Positions 1 to 6,128 of a stretch of 6,167 nucleotides of DNA are shown in pieces. Below the pieces are notes generated by a model. That model saw nothing but the letters and a program-made list of their open reading frames with translations. It searched no databases and had not been told where the DNA came from. The stretch is from Bacteroidota bacterium (GTDB taxonomy: Bacteria > Bacteroidota > Kryptoniia > Kryptoniales > JAKASW01). The stretch covers positions 1 through 6,167 of the forward strand of contig JAJYOS010000419.1 in NCBI GenBank assembly GCA_021796055.1, in the 5' to 3' direction. The stretch's first letter is position 1. Each line of letters opens with the position of its first letter. The position numbers were made by a program, and so were the translations under genes.

Positions 1-674
1 AGGTTGTCGAGGAATGCTCTATCGTGGGAGACGATGACGACGGCGCCGTTGTATCCCTTCAGTTTTTCCTCGAGCCACTGAAGTGATTCGATATCCAGGT
101 GGTTGGTAGGTTCGTCGAGAAGCAGCACAGAAGGCTCCTTGAGGAGCAGTTTGGCCATCTCAATTCGCATCTGCCATCCGCCGCTGAACTCGTCCGTCTG
201 ACGCGCAAAATCCGATTCTGAGAAGCCAAGGCCGATCAGTACCTGCTCGATCTTCGATTTCATGCGGAATGCGTCAAGGTCTTCCAGCTTATGCTGGAGC
301 TCACCGAAAACCTCCAGCGTGTCGAGATATTCCGGTGACGAGGGAGGTAATTCATCGAGCCTTCTTTGTGCCTCGGCTATCTCATCCCTCACAAGAACGA
401 CGTTCTCGAAGGCGTATTCTACCTCGTGATAGAGCGTCTTGCCCGATGAAACGATTCCCTCCTGCGGCAGGTAACCCACGGTAACGTATCGGGCTTTGTT
501 TATACTGCCGCTGTCCGGCTCGGAGATGTCTGCCAGAATCCGGAGCAGGGTCGACTTGCCCGCACCGTTCGAGCCGACTAGCCCGACCCGGTCGTGGGCA
601 CCGATCGTAAAGGATACATCGTGAAAGAGATACCTCTCCCCGAATTGTATTGTTATGTCTTTCGCGCTCAGCAA
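1..674 (-). CDS. ABC-F family ATP-binding protein (Uup/EttA-like), N-terminal part, cut by the window edge
   Basis: Translation of the minus strand from 674 gives 224 residues covering the first nucleotide-binding domain of an ABC-F protein; the C-terminal half lies beyond position 1. Seen in order: Walker A GSNGAGKST (residues 34-42), Q-loop Gln71 in YLPQE, a charged helical region (about 84-140), ABC signature FSGGWQMR (163-170), Walker B LLLDEPTNHLD (184-194) with catalytic Glu188, and H-loop SHD (216-218). The EPTNHLD box and the absence of membrane segments are hallmarks of ABC-F. Known members are soluble ribosome-associated ATPases that act near the E site in translation or in antibiotic protection. 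No ATG precedes the domain in frame; an in-frame stop lies 14 codons upstream, and the best start is TTG at 674-672, preceded by a GGAAA-like weak ribosome site. The linker (PtIM) that separates Uup, EttA and resistance types is outside the window, so the subfamily is undecided. It is transcribed divergently from the acetyltransferase gene. Confidence 0.95.
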   Translation of the reverse strand, partial: MLSAKDITIQFGERYLFHDVSFTIGAHDRVGLVGSNGAGKSTLLRILADISEPDSGSINKARYVTVGYLPQEGIVSSGKTLYHEVEYAFENVVLVRDEIAEAQRRLDELPPSSPEYLDTLEVFGELQHKLEDLDAFRMKSKIEQVLIGLGFSESDFARQTDEFSGGWQMRIEMAKLLLKEPSVLLLDEPTNHLDIESLQWLEEKLKGYNGAVVIVSHDRAFLDN

Positions 675-873
675 GTTTGTTTTTCCGACTGTGAATAGTA
701 AATATAATCAACGAGCCAGGAAGAAAAGAGATAATCAAATGGGCGGCTCTGCACAGAGAATGCCCACACGGTATTCACCGGCTGCTCTGAGTACGCCCCC
801 GTCCGCCACAGGGATGGTGGAACTGGTTCGCAGCGCGATCACGTTAGTCATAGGACGATAGAGAGGCAACTCA
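675..873. promoter_or_regulatory. Divergent intergenic region, probably holding promoters for both flanking genes
   Basis: These 199 bases separate two genes transcribed away from each other, so both promoters should lie here. A perfect TATAAT is seen on the plus strand at 703-708, but the bases 16-18 upstream are a T-rich run (around 680-686) with no good TTGACA. The only TTG nearby (677-679) would give a 20-base spacer, which is long. Read on the minus strand, the same place gives TATATTTA, one mismatch from the Bacteroidetes TAnnTTTG box and about 25-30 bases before the ABC-F start. Neither assignment is firm. The remaining sequence (about 740-860) has no repeat or strong hairpin that I can see. 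Confidence 0.3.
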
Positions 874-1308
874 ATGGCAGACATTATTATCAGGCCCGCG
901 ATGGCCGCGGACGCCGAACCCGTCACCGGATTATGCCGTCAACTCGGCTACGAAACGACGGCCGCGGCGGTGCGCAGCAGGATTGAGAGAGCAATGAGAG
1001 ATGCGACGGCTGCGGTTTTCGTTGCGGAAAAGGACGGGCTTGTCGCAGGCTGGATTCAGGTGAGCACGAGGATGACAACCGAGTCCGGGGATGGTGTTGA
1101 GATAACCGGGCTCGTGGTAGACGAATCTGAGAGAGGCAGGGGAATTGGAAAGAGCCTGGTCCGGAGAGCCGAGGACTGGGCAAAGGAGTTGGAGTACGCG
1201 TCATTGAGGGTGCGGACAAATGTCGTAAGGGCTGAAACGCACCGGTTCTATCAGAAGCTTGGTTTTATGGAAGCCAAGAGGCAGACAGTTTTTCAGAAGC
1301 GGCTTTAA
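874..1308 (+). CDS. GNAT family N-acetyltransferase
   Basis: A complete 144-residue protein, the usual size for a single-domain GNAT enzyme. It transfers the acetyl group of acetyl-CoA to a primary amine of a small molecule or protein; the substrate cannot be told from sequence. Seen: N-terminal strand IIIRPA (residues 4-9) opening the fold; strand VFVAEKDGLVAGWIQV (48-63) forming the central sheet; strand ITGLVVDE (77-84) leading into motif A, RGRGIG (87-92), which matches the R/Q-x-x-G-x-G/A pyrophosphate-binding loop; and the motif B-like HRFYQKLGF (123-131) with the typical Tyr126 near the CoA thiol. No signal peptide or membrane segment, so cytoplasmic. The ATG at 874 is preceded by GAGAGG at 861-866, a good ribosome site at 7-base spacing. 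It appears monocistronic. Similar proteins range from protein acetyltransferases to aminoglycoside-modifying enzymes; a specific role is not supported. Confidence 0.93.
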   Translation: MADIIIRPAMAADAEPVTGLCRQLGYETTAAAVRSRIERAMRDATAAVFVAEKDGLVAGWIQVSTRMTTESGDGVEITGLVVDESERGRGIGKSLVRRAEDWAKELEYASLRVRTNVVRAETHRFYQKLGFMEAKRQTVFQKRL

Positions 1309-1501
1309 TGATAAGCCCGCACTGCAGAACCTCCCTCCACCTCTTTCTATGATCTGTCACCGCCGCGGGCAGGCTACGCAGCGGGAAAATAAATCGGCCC
1401 TTTCACGCTCAACTTCATGCAAACTCCACGCACTCGTCTCGGTGAACGACCCATAGTCCCACATCCGGTAATCTGTGAACCCTTGACAGACAGAAGACTA
1501 A
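1309..1501. other. Intergenic stretch with no recognisable gene
   Basis: This lies between two genes that converge on each other, so terminators are expected. The only notable pairing is GCCCGC (1315-1320) with GCGGGC (1365-1370), a 6-bp stem with a 44-base loop and no following T run, which is not a convincing intrinsic terminator. A TTGACA at 1483-1488 has no matching -10 box at the right distance. The short open frame reading through here has low-complexity, non-protein-like content. No RNA gene is seen. Confidence 0.5.
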
Positions 1502-1648
1502 TTAACTGTAAATGTTCTGTTCGTCATACTCCCTGACGAAGAAGTTCTTCCCGTTCTTGTTTGTCCTCCCGTGAAAAATCGCGAACGCGAAGACAATGAC
1601 AGCAACAGGCAGGAAGAGCAATCCAAGGAGCTTTAATGCCTTACTCAT
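1502..1648 (-). CDS. Small single-span membrane protein, 48 aa, unknown function
   Basis: Minus-strand ATG at 1648-1646 to TAA at 1504-1502 gives 48 residues. Residues 1-6 (MSKALK) are short and basic, residues 7-25 are strongly hydrophobic (LLGLLFLPVAVIVFAFAIF), and residues 26-48 are hydrophilic and charged (HGRTNKNGKNFFVREYDEQN and four more). This is the layout of a real small inner-membrane protein; a lipoprotein is excluded because there is no Cys. By the positive-inside rule the Arg/Lys on both sides leave topology ambiguous. The upstream ribosome site is weak (TTTGGAA just before ATG). A poor promoter-like pair, TTAATT and TATTAT on the minus strand (1745-1740 and 1723-1718, 16-base spacer), lies about 70 bases upstream. 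I do not recognise the family. It is convergent with the acetyltransferase gene and divergent from the glycan cluster, so it is probably its own unit. The main alternative is a chance frame; the organised polar-hydrophobic-polar pattern argues against that. Confidence 0.6.
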   Translation of the reverse strand: MSKALKLLGLLFLPVAVIVFAFAIFHGRTNKNGKNFFVREYDEQNIYS

Positions 1649-1910
1649 TTCCAAACTAACCTTTTATAATGAATATCCGCAAAAACAGCCGATCCCTAAA
1701 CAATACTTGACGGTTCGATAATACTAAACATGCACTTAGAATTAACTTGCATTTTCTAATGGAGAATTTATTATCAATTTCTTGTGGAATCAAGGATTAT
1801 AGAATTCCCGGCGATTCCTTCTGCCGGATGAAGTAGCTGTTTCGGATTGATTCTATTTCGTTGCATTTTTGTCGGTTCAAGGGTATTTTTGTAGAAAAAC
1901 TGGCGGCGAG
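1649..1910. promoter_or_regulatory. AT-rich intergenic leader upstream of the glycosyltransferase cluster
   Basis: This stretch of about 260 bases is clearly more AT-rich than the genes around it and separates the minus-strand small gene from the plus-strand cluster, so promoters for both should be here. Two small inverted repeats are visible: GGAATC (1786-1791) with GATTCC (1813-1818), and CCGGC (1808-1812) with GCCGG (1823-1827, 10-base loop). They overlap, so only one can form at a time. Neither is followed by a T run, so they do not look like terminators. No riboswitch or RNA gene is recognised. Confidence 0.4.
1860..1891 (+). promoter_or_regulatory. Candidate Bacteroidetes-type promoter for the glycan cluster
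   Basis: TATTTTTG at 1884-1891 fits the Bacteroidetes -7 consensus TAnnTTTG exactly. GTTG at 1860-1863, 20 bases before it, fits the -33 consensus TTTG at three of four positions and at about the known spacing. Transcription would start near 1896, leaving a short leader before the ATG at 1911. This holds only if the host uses the Bacteroidetes type of primary sigma factor, which is not established. In an AT-rich leader such a match can arise by chance. Confidence 0.25.
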
Positions 1911-2909
1911 ATGAGCGAAAATTACCAAAAGACAAATGAAGACCAGGTCCAAAGACAGTTTCATGACAGACCGCCCAAAAAGATTGATATTTCGGTCGTA
2001 GTCCCGCTGTACAATGAAGAGCAATCCCTCATGCCGCTTTCGTTGGCGATTCGGGACGCTCTCGACAGAATGAATTCAACGTATGAGGTTATCTTTGTCG
2101 ACGACGGGTCTACGGACAATTCCCTGAAACTCCTGAGAGAAATACACAGGAAGAATCGCCGGTACAAATTCATCAGCTTCAGGAAGAATTATGGCAAGTC
2201 GGCAGCGCTTTCAGTGGGCTTTCAACATGCGCTGGGACGAATAATTGTCACGATGGATGCCGACCTCCAGGACGATCCCAACGAAATTCCCCGTCTGATA
2301 GAGAAACTGGAGTCCGGATATGACCTCGTGAACGGTTGGAAGAAGAAGAGGCACGATCCGATCTCGAAGACAATTCCGTCCAGGCTTTTCAATTTCACGA
2401 CTTCGGTCCTGACGGGAATCCGGCTTCGCGATTTCAATTCGGGTTTGAAGGCTTACCGTCGCGAAGTTGTTCAAGACATAAAAGTTTACGGAGAAATGCA
2501 CCGCTTCCTCCCGGTTCTGGCGCACTGGGCGGGATACAGAGTAGCAGAGATACCCGTCGTACATCATCCCCGCAAGTACGGAAAGACGAAATTCGGGATG
2601 AGCCGGTTTTGGCACGGACTTCTTGATTTAGTAACGGTGCTCTTCACGACAAGATACAGCAAGCGTCCGTTGCATTTCTTCGGTGGCATCGGATTGTTCA
2701 CTTTTATTCTCGGAATCGCTATCGACCTCGAGTTGACGATTGAATGGTTGATGGGGAAGACGGCTATCAGCAACAGACCGCTCTTCACGGTCGGAATACT
2801 TCTTATCATCGTCGGCGTCCAGTTCGTATCTATCGGACTCCTCGGCGAGATGATAACCAGGTCAAACGGGATCGAAGAATACGCCGTCAAGGAAAAGGTC
2901 TTCAACTGA
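1911..2909 (+). CDS. Family 2 glycosyltransferase, DPM1/GtrB/ArnC-like polyprenyl-phosphate glycosyltransferase
   Basis: A membrane-anchored GT-A enzyme of 332 residues, matching the length of the ArnC/GtrB group. Such enzymes transfer a sugar from a nucleotide donor to undecaprenyl phosphate on the cytoplasmic face, giving a lipid-linked donor. Seen: VVVPLYNEE (29-37) of the nucleotide-binding fold; VDDGSTD (63-69); metal-binding DADLQDDP (116-123); the family-typical LRDFNSGLKAYRREV and the HRFLPVLAHWAGYRVAEIPV acceptor-side region before an amphipathic stretch; then two hydrophobic segments at about 255-282 and 289-312. The ATG at 1911 is chosen, with GGCG/GAG just upstream. A TTG at 1869 extends the frame by 14 residues, but these are not family-like and overlap the candidate promoter. 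An extra hydrophilic tail of about 24 residues precedes the fold. It is first in the cluster, 4 bases before the GT9 gene. The sugar cannot be assigned. Confidence 0.93.
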   Translation: MSENYQKTNEDQVQRQFHDRPPKKIDISVVVPLYNEEQSLMPLSLAIRDALDRMNSTYEVIFVDDGSTDNSLKLLREIHRKNRRYKFISFRKNYGKSAALSVGFQHALGRIIVTMDADLQDDPNEIPRLIEKLESGYDLVNGWKKKRHDPISKTIPSRLFNFTTSVLTGIRLRDFNSGLKAYRREVVQDIKVYGEMHRFLPVLAHWAGYRVAEIPVVHHPRKYGKTKFGMSRFWHGLLDLVTVLFTTRYSKRPLHFFGGIGLFTFILGIAIDLELTIEWLMGKTAISNRPLFTVGILLIIVGVQFVSIGLLGEMITRSNGIEEYAVKEKVFN

Positions 2910-2913
2910 AATA

Positions 2914-4071
2914 ATGTCAGGGAATCAGCGGGAAGTCATAAAGACCGATTGCAGGCATTACCGGGGGCACATTCCCTGCAAGCCAAACAAGCTGTACGGA
3001 GTCCATTGTTCCGGCTGCGACTATTACAAGCCGATGCGCGAGAGGTTTCTGATAATCAAGCTCGGGGCGCTCGGCGACGTGATTCGGACTACAACACTGC
3101 TCAGGAAAATATGGTCTCTCCATCCGCAGGCTGAGATATGGTGGCTTACACACACGCCCGATTTCCTCCCCGATCAAGTCGACCGCAAGCTGAAGTTCGA
3201 CCTTGCTTCCGTGCTCCAGATCGAGGAGACGGAATTCGATTACCTGTTCAACCTGGACAAGGACTACGAGGCGGCCGCGCTGGCAAACCGCGTCAGGGCC
3301 AGGGTGAAAAGGGGATTTCTGATTGAGGGCGGAAAGACGATACCTGCCGACGGGTTCGCTTATGGGAAATATCTGACCGGCATCTTTGACGACGTAAACA
3401 AGGCCAACAAGAAGAGCTATCCCGAAGAGATCTTTGAAATCTGCGGGTTCACGTTCGGCGGGGAGAAGTATCTGCTTTCTAATTTCGAATCGGACGGTTA
3501 CAAATGGGATCTGGACCTGCCGCGCCCGTTGATAGGCCTTAACACCGGCTGCGGAGGAAGATGGACCAGCCGTCTTTGGAGTGAAGAGAACTGGTCGAAT
3601 CTCGCCGGTGGACTTATGAAGAAGGGGTACGGCGTACTGCTCCTCGGCGGAGAACAGGAAGATGCCCGCAACAAGAATATTGCCAGGAACAGCGGTGCGA
3701 AATATCCGGGCCATTTCCCTTTGAGACAATTTGTGAACCTGGTCGACCAGGTAGACCTTGTCGTAACCGGTGTGACGATGGGTATGCATATTACGATAGG
3801 GCTGGATAAGAAGATCGTTCTCCTCAACAATATCTTCAACAAGAATGAGTTTGAATTGTACGGACTGGGCGAGATCGTCGAGCCCGACCGGGAGTGCAAG
3901 TGCTTTTTCTCGCCGGCCTGCGTTAACAAGGAGTACTTCTGTCTCGATCATCTTCCGTCCGAGAAGGTTATGAGCGCCGTGACGCGAGTCCTCGGCCCCG
4001 CATCGGGCGTCTCCGCGAAAGTCGGGGCGAGAGCCATCCTTACCGATTCTGCAAGCGATAAACAAAGATGA
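2914..4071 (+). CDS. Family 9 (heptosyltransferase-like) glycosyltransferase with N-terminal Cys cluster
   Basis: A 385-residue GT-B protein of the ADP-heptose:LPS heptosyltransferase family. Seen: FLIIKLGALGDVIRTT (45-60), the first strand and loop with the family's catalytic-type Asp55; a mid-protein IGLNTGCGGRWTSRLWSEEN stretch opening the second Rossmann domain and matching the nucleotide-sugar part; YGVLLLGGEQED; and VTGVTMGMHITIGL, the counterpart of the classic NDSGPMHLA loop in a divergent form. Before the fold sits a 44-residue extension with C13-x8-C22-x9-C32-x2-C35 (2950-3018), a possible metal site. A second set, C328, C330, C336 and C343, follows the donor loop as in many GT9 proteins. 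The last 30 or so residues look variable. The start at 2914 follows the GT2 stop by 4 bases; GGAAAAGG at 2891-2898 is far (15 bases), so translational coupling is likely. A start at Met41 would delete the Cys cluster and is less likely. The donor may or may not be a heptose. Confidence 0.92.
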   Translation: MSGNQREVIKTDCRHYRGHIPCKPNKLYGVHCSGCDYYKPMRERFLIIKLGALGDVIRTTTLLRKIWSLHPQAEIWWLTHTPDFLPDQVDRKLKFDLASVLQIEETEFDYLFNLDKDYEAAALANRVRARVKRGFLIEGGKTIPADGFAYGKYLTGIFDDVNKANKKSYPEEIFEICGFTFGGEKYLLSNFESDGYKWDLDLPRPLIGLNTGCGGRWTSRLWSEENWSNLAGGLMKKGYGVLLLGGEQEDARNKNIARNSGAKYPGHFPLRQFVNLVDQVDLVVTGVTMGMHITIGLDKKIVLLNNIFNKNEFELYGLGEIVEPDRECKCFFSPACVNKEYFCLDHLPSEKVMSAVTRVLGPASGVSAKVGARAILTDSASDKQR

Positions 4072-4120
4072 CCTGCGGGATGCTGAGTGTCACAGCACCG
4101 TCAGGCAGTGTGGAGTTTGC

Positions 4121-5251
4121 ATGAGAATAGTAATCGTCAGTACCGCATCACCCCTCCGCGGCGGAATTGCCCATTACGTTTCGCTCCTGTATAACCATCT
4201 CTCCGTCCGTAATGAAGTCTCGATAGTCACATTCAAGAGGCAATATCCGAAGCTCATATTCCCCGGAAAATCACAGGAAGAAAAAGGAGGAGATTCGTAC
4301 ACGGTGCCGAGCGTTCAGGTCATCGATACCTTGAACCCATTCACCTGGTTCAAGGCGGGCAAGCTGGCAGCGGAGCGGAAGCCGGACATGATAATTTTCA
4401 AATACTGGATGCCGTTCTTCGCGCCGGTTTTCGGGACAATAGCGCGCATAGCGAAGAGAAGGTCCGGCTGCAAGGTGCTGTACATTTGCGACAACGTTAT
4501 CCCTCACGAAAAGACGCCCATCGATAAGGCGCTCACGAAATGGCTCCTGAACTCAGGAGACTATTTCATCGTGCAGTCGAAATCCGTCGAAAAGGATCTT
4601 CTGTCGGTTCTGAAATCGCCCGATTACCGTTACGTTCCTCACCCTGTGTACGAAATATTCGGGAAGCCGCTCGATAAGAAGGAGGCGAGAGGGAAGTTGG
4701 GACTTGCGGAAGATGAGAACGTCCTCCTTTTCTTCGGATATGTCCGGAAGTATAAAGGGCTGCACGTTCTGCTCGACGCGATGAAAGTCGCGCTGGATAA
4801 AGTGAAGATCAGGCTGCTTGTCGTCGGTGAGTTTTACGACAATGAGAGCGGCTATCGTGAGCAGATCGAGCGGCTCGGCATTGGCGAAAGCGTGAAAGTT
4901 GTCAGCGACTATGTCCCGAACGACGAGGTTGCGGTGTATTTCTCGGCGGCGGACGCGGTGGTGCTTCCCTATATCGAGACAACGCAGAGCGGCATTGCCC
5001 AGATAGCGTACAATTTCAACAAGCCGGTTATTACGACAGATGTCGGTGGACTCGCGGAAATCGTGCCAGATGGCAAAACCGGGCTTGTAGTTCCGCCCAA
5101 CGCTCCGGATGAATTGTCGGCAGCGATTGTTAAATTCTTTTCCGAAGGCTTGGCCGCTAAGTTCTCAGAGGGCGTGTCGGAGCAGAAAAAACTTTATTCA
5201 TGGGATAATCTTGTGAATGCAATCGAGAACTTCCCGAAGAGACCAAAATGA
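4121..5251 (+). CDS. Family 4 glycosyltransferase (GT-B, retaining type)
   Basis: A 376-residue protein of the usual GT4 size. Such enzymes move a sugar from a nucleotide donor to a growing lipid-linked or surface glycan in the cytoplasm, with retention of configuration. Seen: N-terminal domain beginning MRIVIVSTASPLRGGIAHYV (1-20) with the acceptor-side RGGIAHY loop; C-terminal donor domain from about 195, with FFGYVRKYKG (204-213) supplying the Arg209/Lys212 type of phosphate contacts; AADAVVLPYIE ending at Glu286; then TTQSGIAQIAY and KPVITTDVGGLAEIV, the classic GT4 ending. In the EX7E motif the second Glu is Gln294. No membrane segment. The ATG at 4121 has GGAG at 4112-4115, 5 bases away, the best ribosome site in the cluster. 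It follows the GT9 gene by 49 bases with no visible terminator and overlaps the methyltransferase by 4 bases. Donor and acceptor are unknown. Confidence 0.94.
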   Translation: MRIVIVSTASPLRGGIAHYVSLLYNHLSVRNEVSIVTFKRQYPKLIFPGKSQEEKGGDSYTVPSVQVIDTLNPFTWFKAGKLAAERKPDMIIFKYWMPFFAPVFGTIARIAKRRSGCKVLYICDNVIPHEKTPIDKALTKWLLNSGDYFIVQSKSVEKDLLSVLKSPDYRYVPHPVYEIFGKPLDKKEARGKLGLAEDENVLLFFGYVRKYKGLHVLLDAMKVALDKVKIRLLVVGEFYDNESGYREQIERLGIGESVKVVSDYVPNDEVAVYFSAADAVVLPYIETTQSGIAQIAYNFNKPVITTDVGGLAEIVPDGKTGLVVPPNAPDELSAAIVKFFSEGLAAKFSEGVSEQKKLYSWDNLVNAIENFPKRPK

Positions 5252-6054
5252 AATACGAGCCGATAAAAGACAAGCTGAGCGTAATGATTGGTGACAGCAC
5301 CTTCATGAGAAGAGTGCTCTATTCCGTCCTCGGCCTGATTTTCCTGAGAGAGTGGCATGTGAAGCGCGCCCTCAGAAAAGCAATCCGGGACGGCAGGACA
5401 GAAGACGTGCTGGATGCGGGAAGCGGATTCGGCCAATACTCTTATTACGTCGCCAGGAAAACCGGGAGGAGTGTTACCGGCGTCGACATCAACCGCGCGG
5501 AAATCGAGAAGTGTACCTTGTTCGCACAGAAGCTGGGAATGAAGAACCTCTCTTTCGATTTTGCCGATTTGGAAAAGCTCGGTTTCGAAAATAAATTTGA
5601 CCTGATCGTCTCAGTCGACGTCATGGAACACATCAGGGACGACGTGGCGGTATTCGGGAATTTTGCGAGGGCGCTGCGTCCCGGCGGGCTGATAGTCATC
5701 TCGACGCCGAGCAATTTCGGAGGCTCGGATGTCCATGACGAAGGGGAGCATTCATTCATCGAAGAACACTTTCGCGAGGGATATTCCGCCGAGGAAATTA
5801 CGTCGAAGCTGGGAACTGCGAACCTGAAGACGAAGAGTGTCAGATACACGTACGGCAAAGTCGGGAGCTGGTACTGGAATCTCGCAATCAAGATACCGGT
5901 GAAGCTGCTGAACAAGAGCTTCGGGCTCATCGTCCTATTGCCGTTTTACTATCTCGTGGCTTTGCCGTTCTCCGTGTTGTTCATGTCCATTGATTATTTC
6001 TTCCCGCCTAAAAGAGGCAGCGGGTTGTTGGTGATTGCGAAGAAAGGCGAATAG
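5248..6054 (+). CDS. Class I SAM-dependent methyltransferase with hydrophobic C-terminal segment
   Basis: A 268-residue protein with a Rossmann-type methyltransferase core (about 50-160). Seen: motif I VLDAGSGFG (54-62) for S-adenosylmethionine; acidic Asp80 in VTGVDIN (76-82) for the ribose hydroxyls; Asp107 in the FADLE region near the adenine; FDLIVSVDVMEHI (117-129), the post-II/motif IV region with the UbiG-like EH pair; and LRPGGLIVISTP (143-154). The core resembles UbiG/Methyltransf_11 enzymes. After it comes a segment (225-252) rich in L, F, V and Y that could lie in or span the membrane, so the substrate may be a lipid-linked glycan. The N-terminal helix around 23-33 is also hydrophobic. 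The ATG lies inside the stop of the GT4 gene (ATGA), so expression is coupled. Likely role, by inference: methylation of a glycan sugar or chain end. An alternative is quinone or other lipid methylation, less likely in this context. Confidence 0.9.
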   Translation: MKYEPIKDKLSVMIGDSTFMRRVLYSVLGLIFLREWHVKRALRKAIRDGRTEDVLDAGSGFGQYSYYVARKTGRSVTGVDINRAEIEKCTLFAQKLGMKNLSFDFADLEKLGFENKFDLIVSVDVMEHIRDDVAVFGNFARALRPGGLIVISTPSNFGGSDVHDEGEHSFIEEHFREGYSAEEITSKLGTANLKTKSVRYTYGKVGSWYWNLAIKIPVKLLNKSFGLIVLLPFYYLVALPFSVLFMSIDYFFPPKRGSGLLVIAKKGE

Positions 6055-6128
6055 GCAGGACATTGCCGCGAGTGGAGCGGGTTATAAGATGATGTTTATT
6101 CCTGATAAGGATGGGCGTTCATAATCGG

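Noticed and set aside
382..738. A 118-codon minus-strand frame overlapping the ABC-F gene in another frame.
   Set aside because: The ABC-F frame carries the Walker A, signature and Walker B motifs on the same strand; this frame has Arg-rich content without motifs.
811..860. A tRNA-like stretch: TGGTGGAACTGGT resembles a tRNA A-box or D-arm.
   Set aside because: No matching T-arm (GGTTCRANTCC) at the right distance, no acceptor stem and no anticodon arm could be paired.
655..861. A 68-codon plus-strand frame before the acetyltransferase gene.
   Set aside because: It begins inside the ABC-F gene on the opposite strand, has no ribosome site, and the sequence is not protein-like. It is better read as part of the divergent control region.
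1315..1370. GCCCGC/GCGGGC as a terminator after the acetyltransferase gene.
   Set aside because: The stem is only 6 bp with a 44-base loop and there is no T run after it on either strand.
1483..1511. TTGACA as a plus-strand -35 box.
   Set aside because: The hexamer 17 bases downstream (CTGTAA) is a poor -10 box and no plus-strand gene begins within 300 bases.
1797..2024. A 75-codon minus-strand frame with a hydrophobic stretch, overlapping the GT2 start.
   Set aside because: About half lies antisense to the well-supported GT2 N-terminus, including its VVVPLYNEE region; the hydrophobic part is the complement of charged codons. It lacks a ribosome site.
2917..4065. A 382-codon open frame antisense to almost the whole GT9 gene.
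   Set aside because: It mirrors the GT9 frame nearly end to end, has no family motif that I can see, and its sequence is low in recognisable structure. Long antisense frames arise when codon bias removes stop complements. The plus-strand GT9 motifs are decisive.
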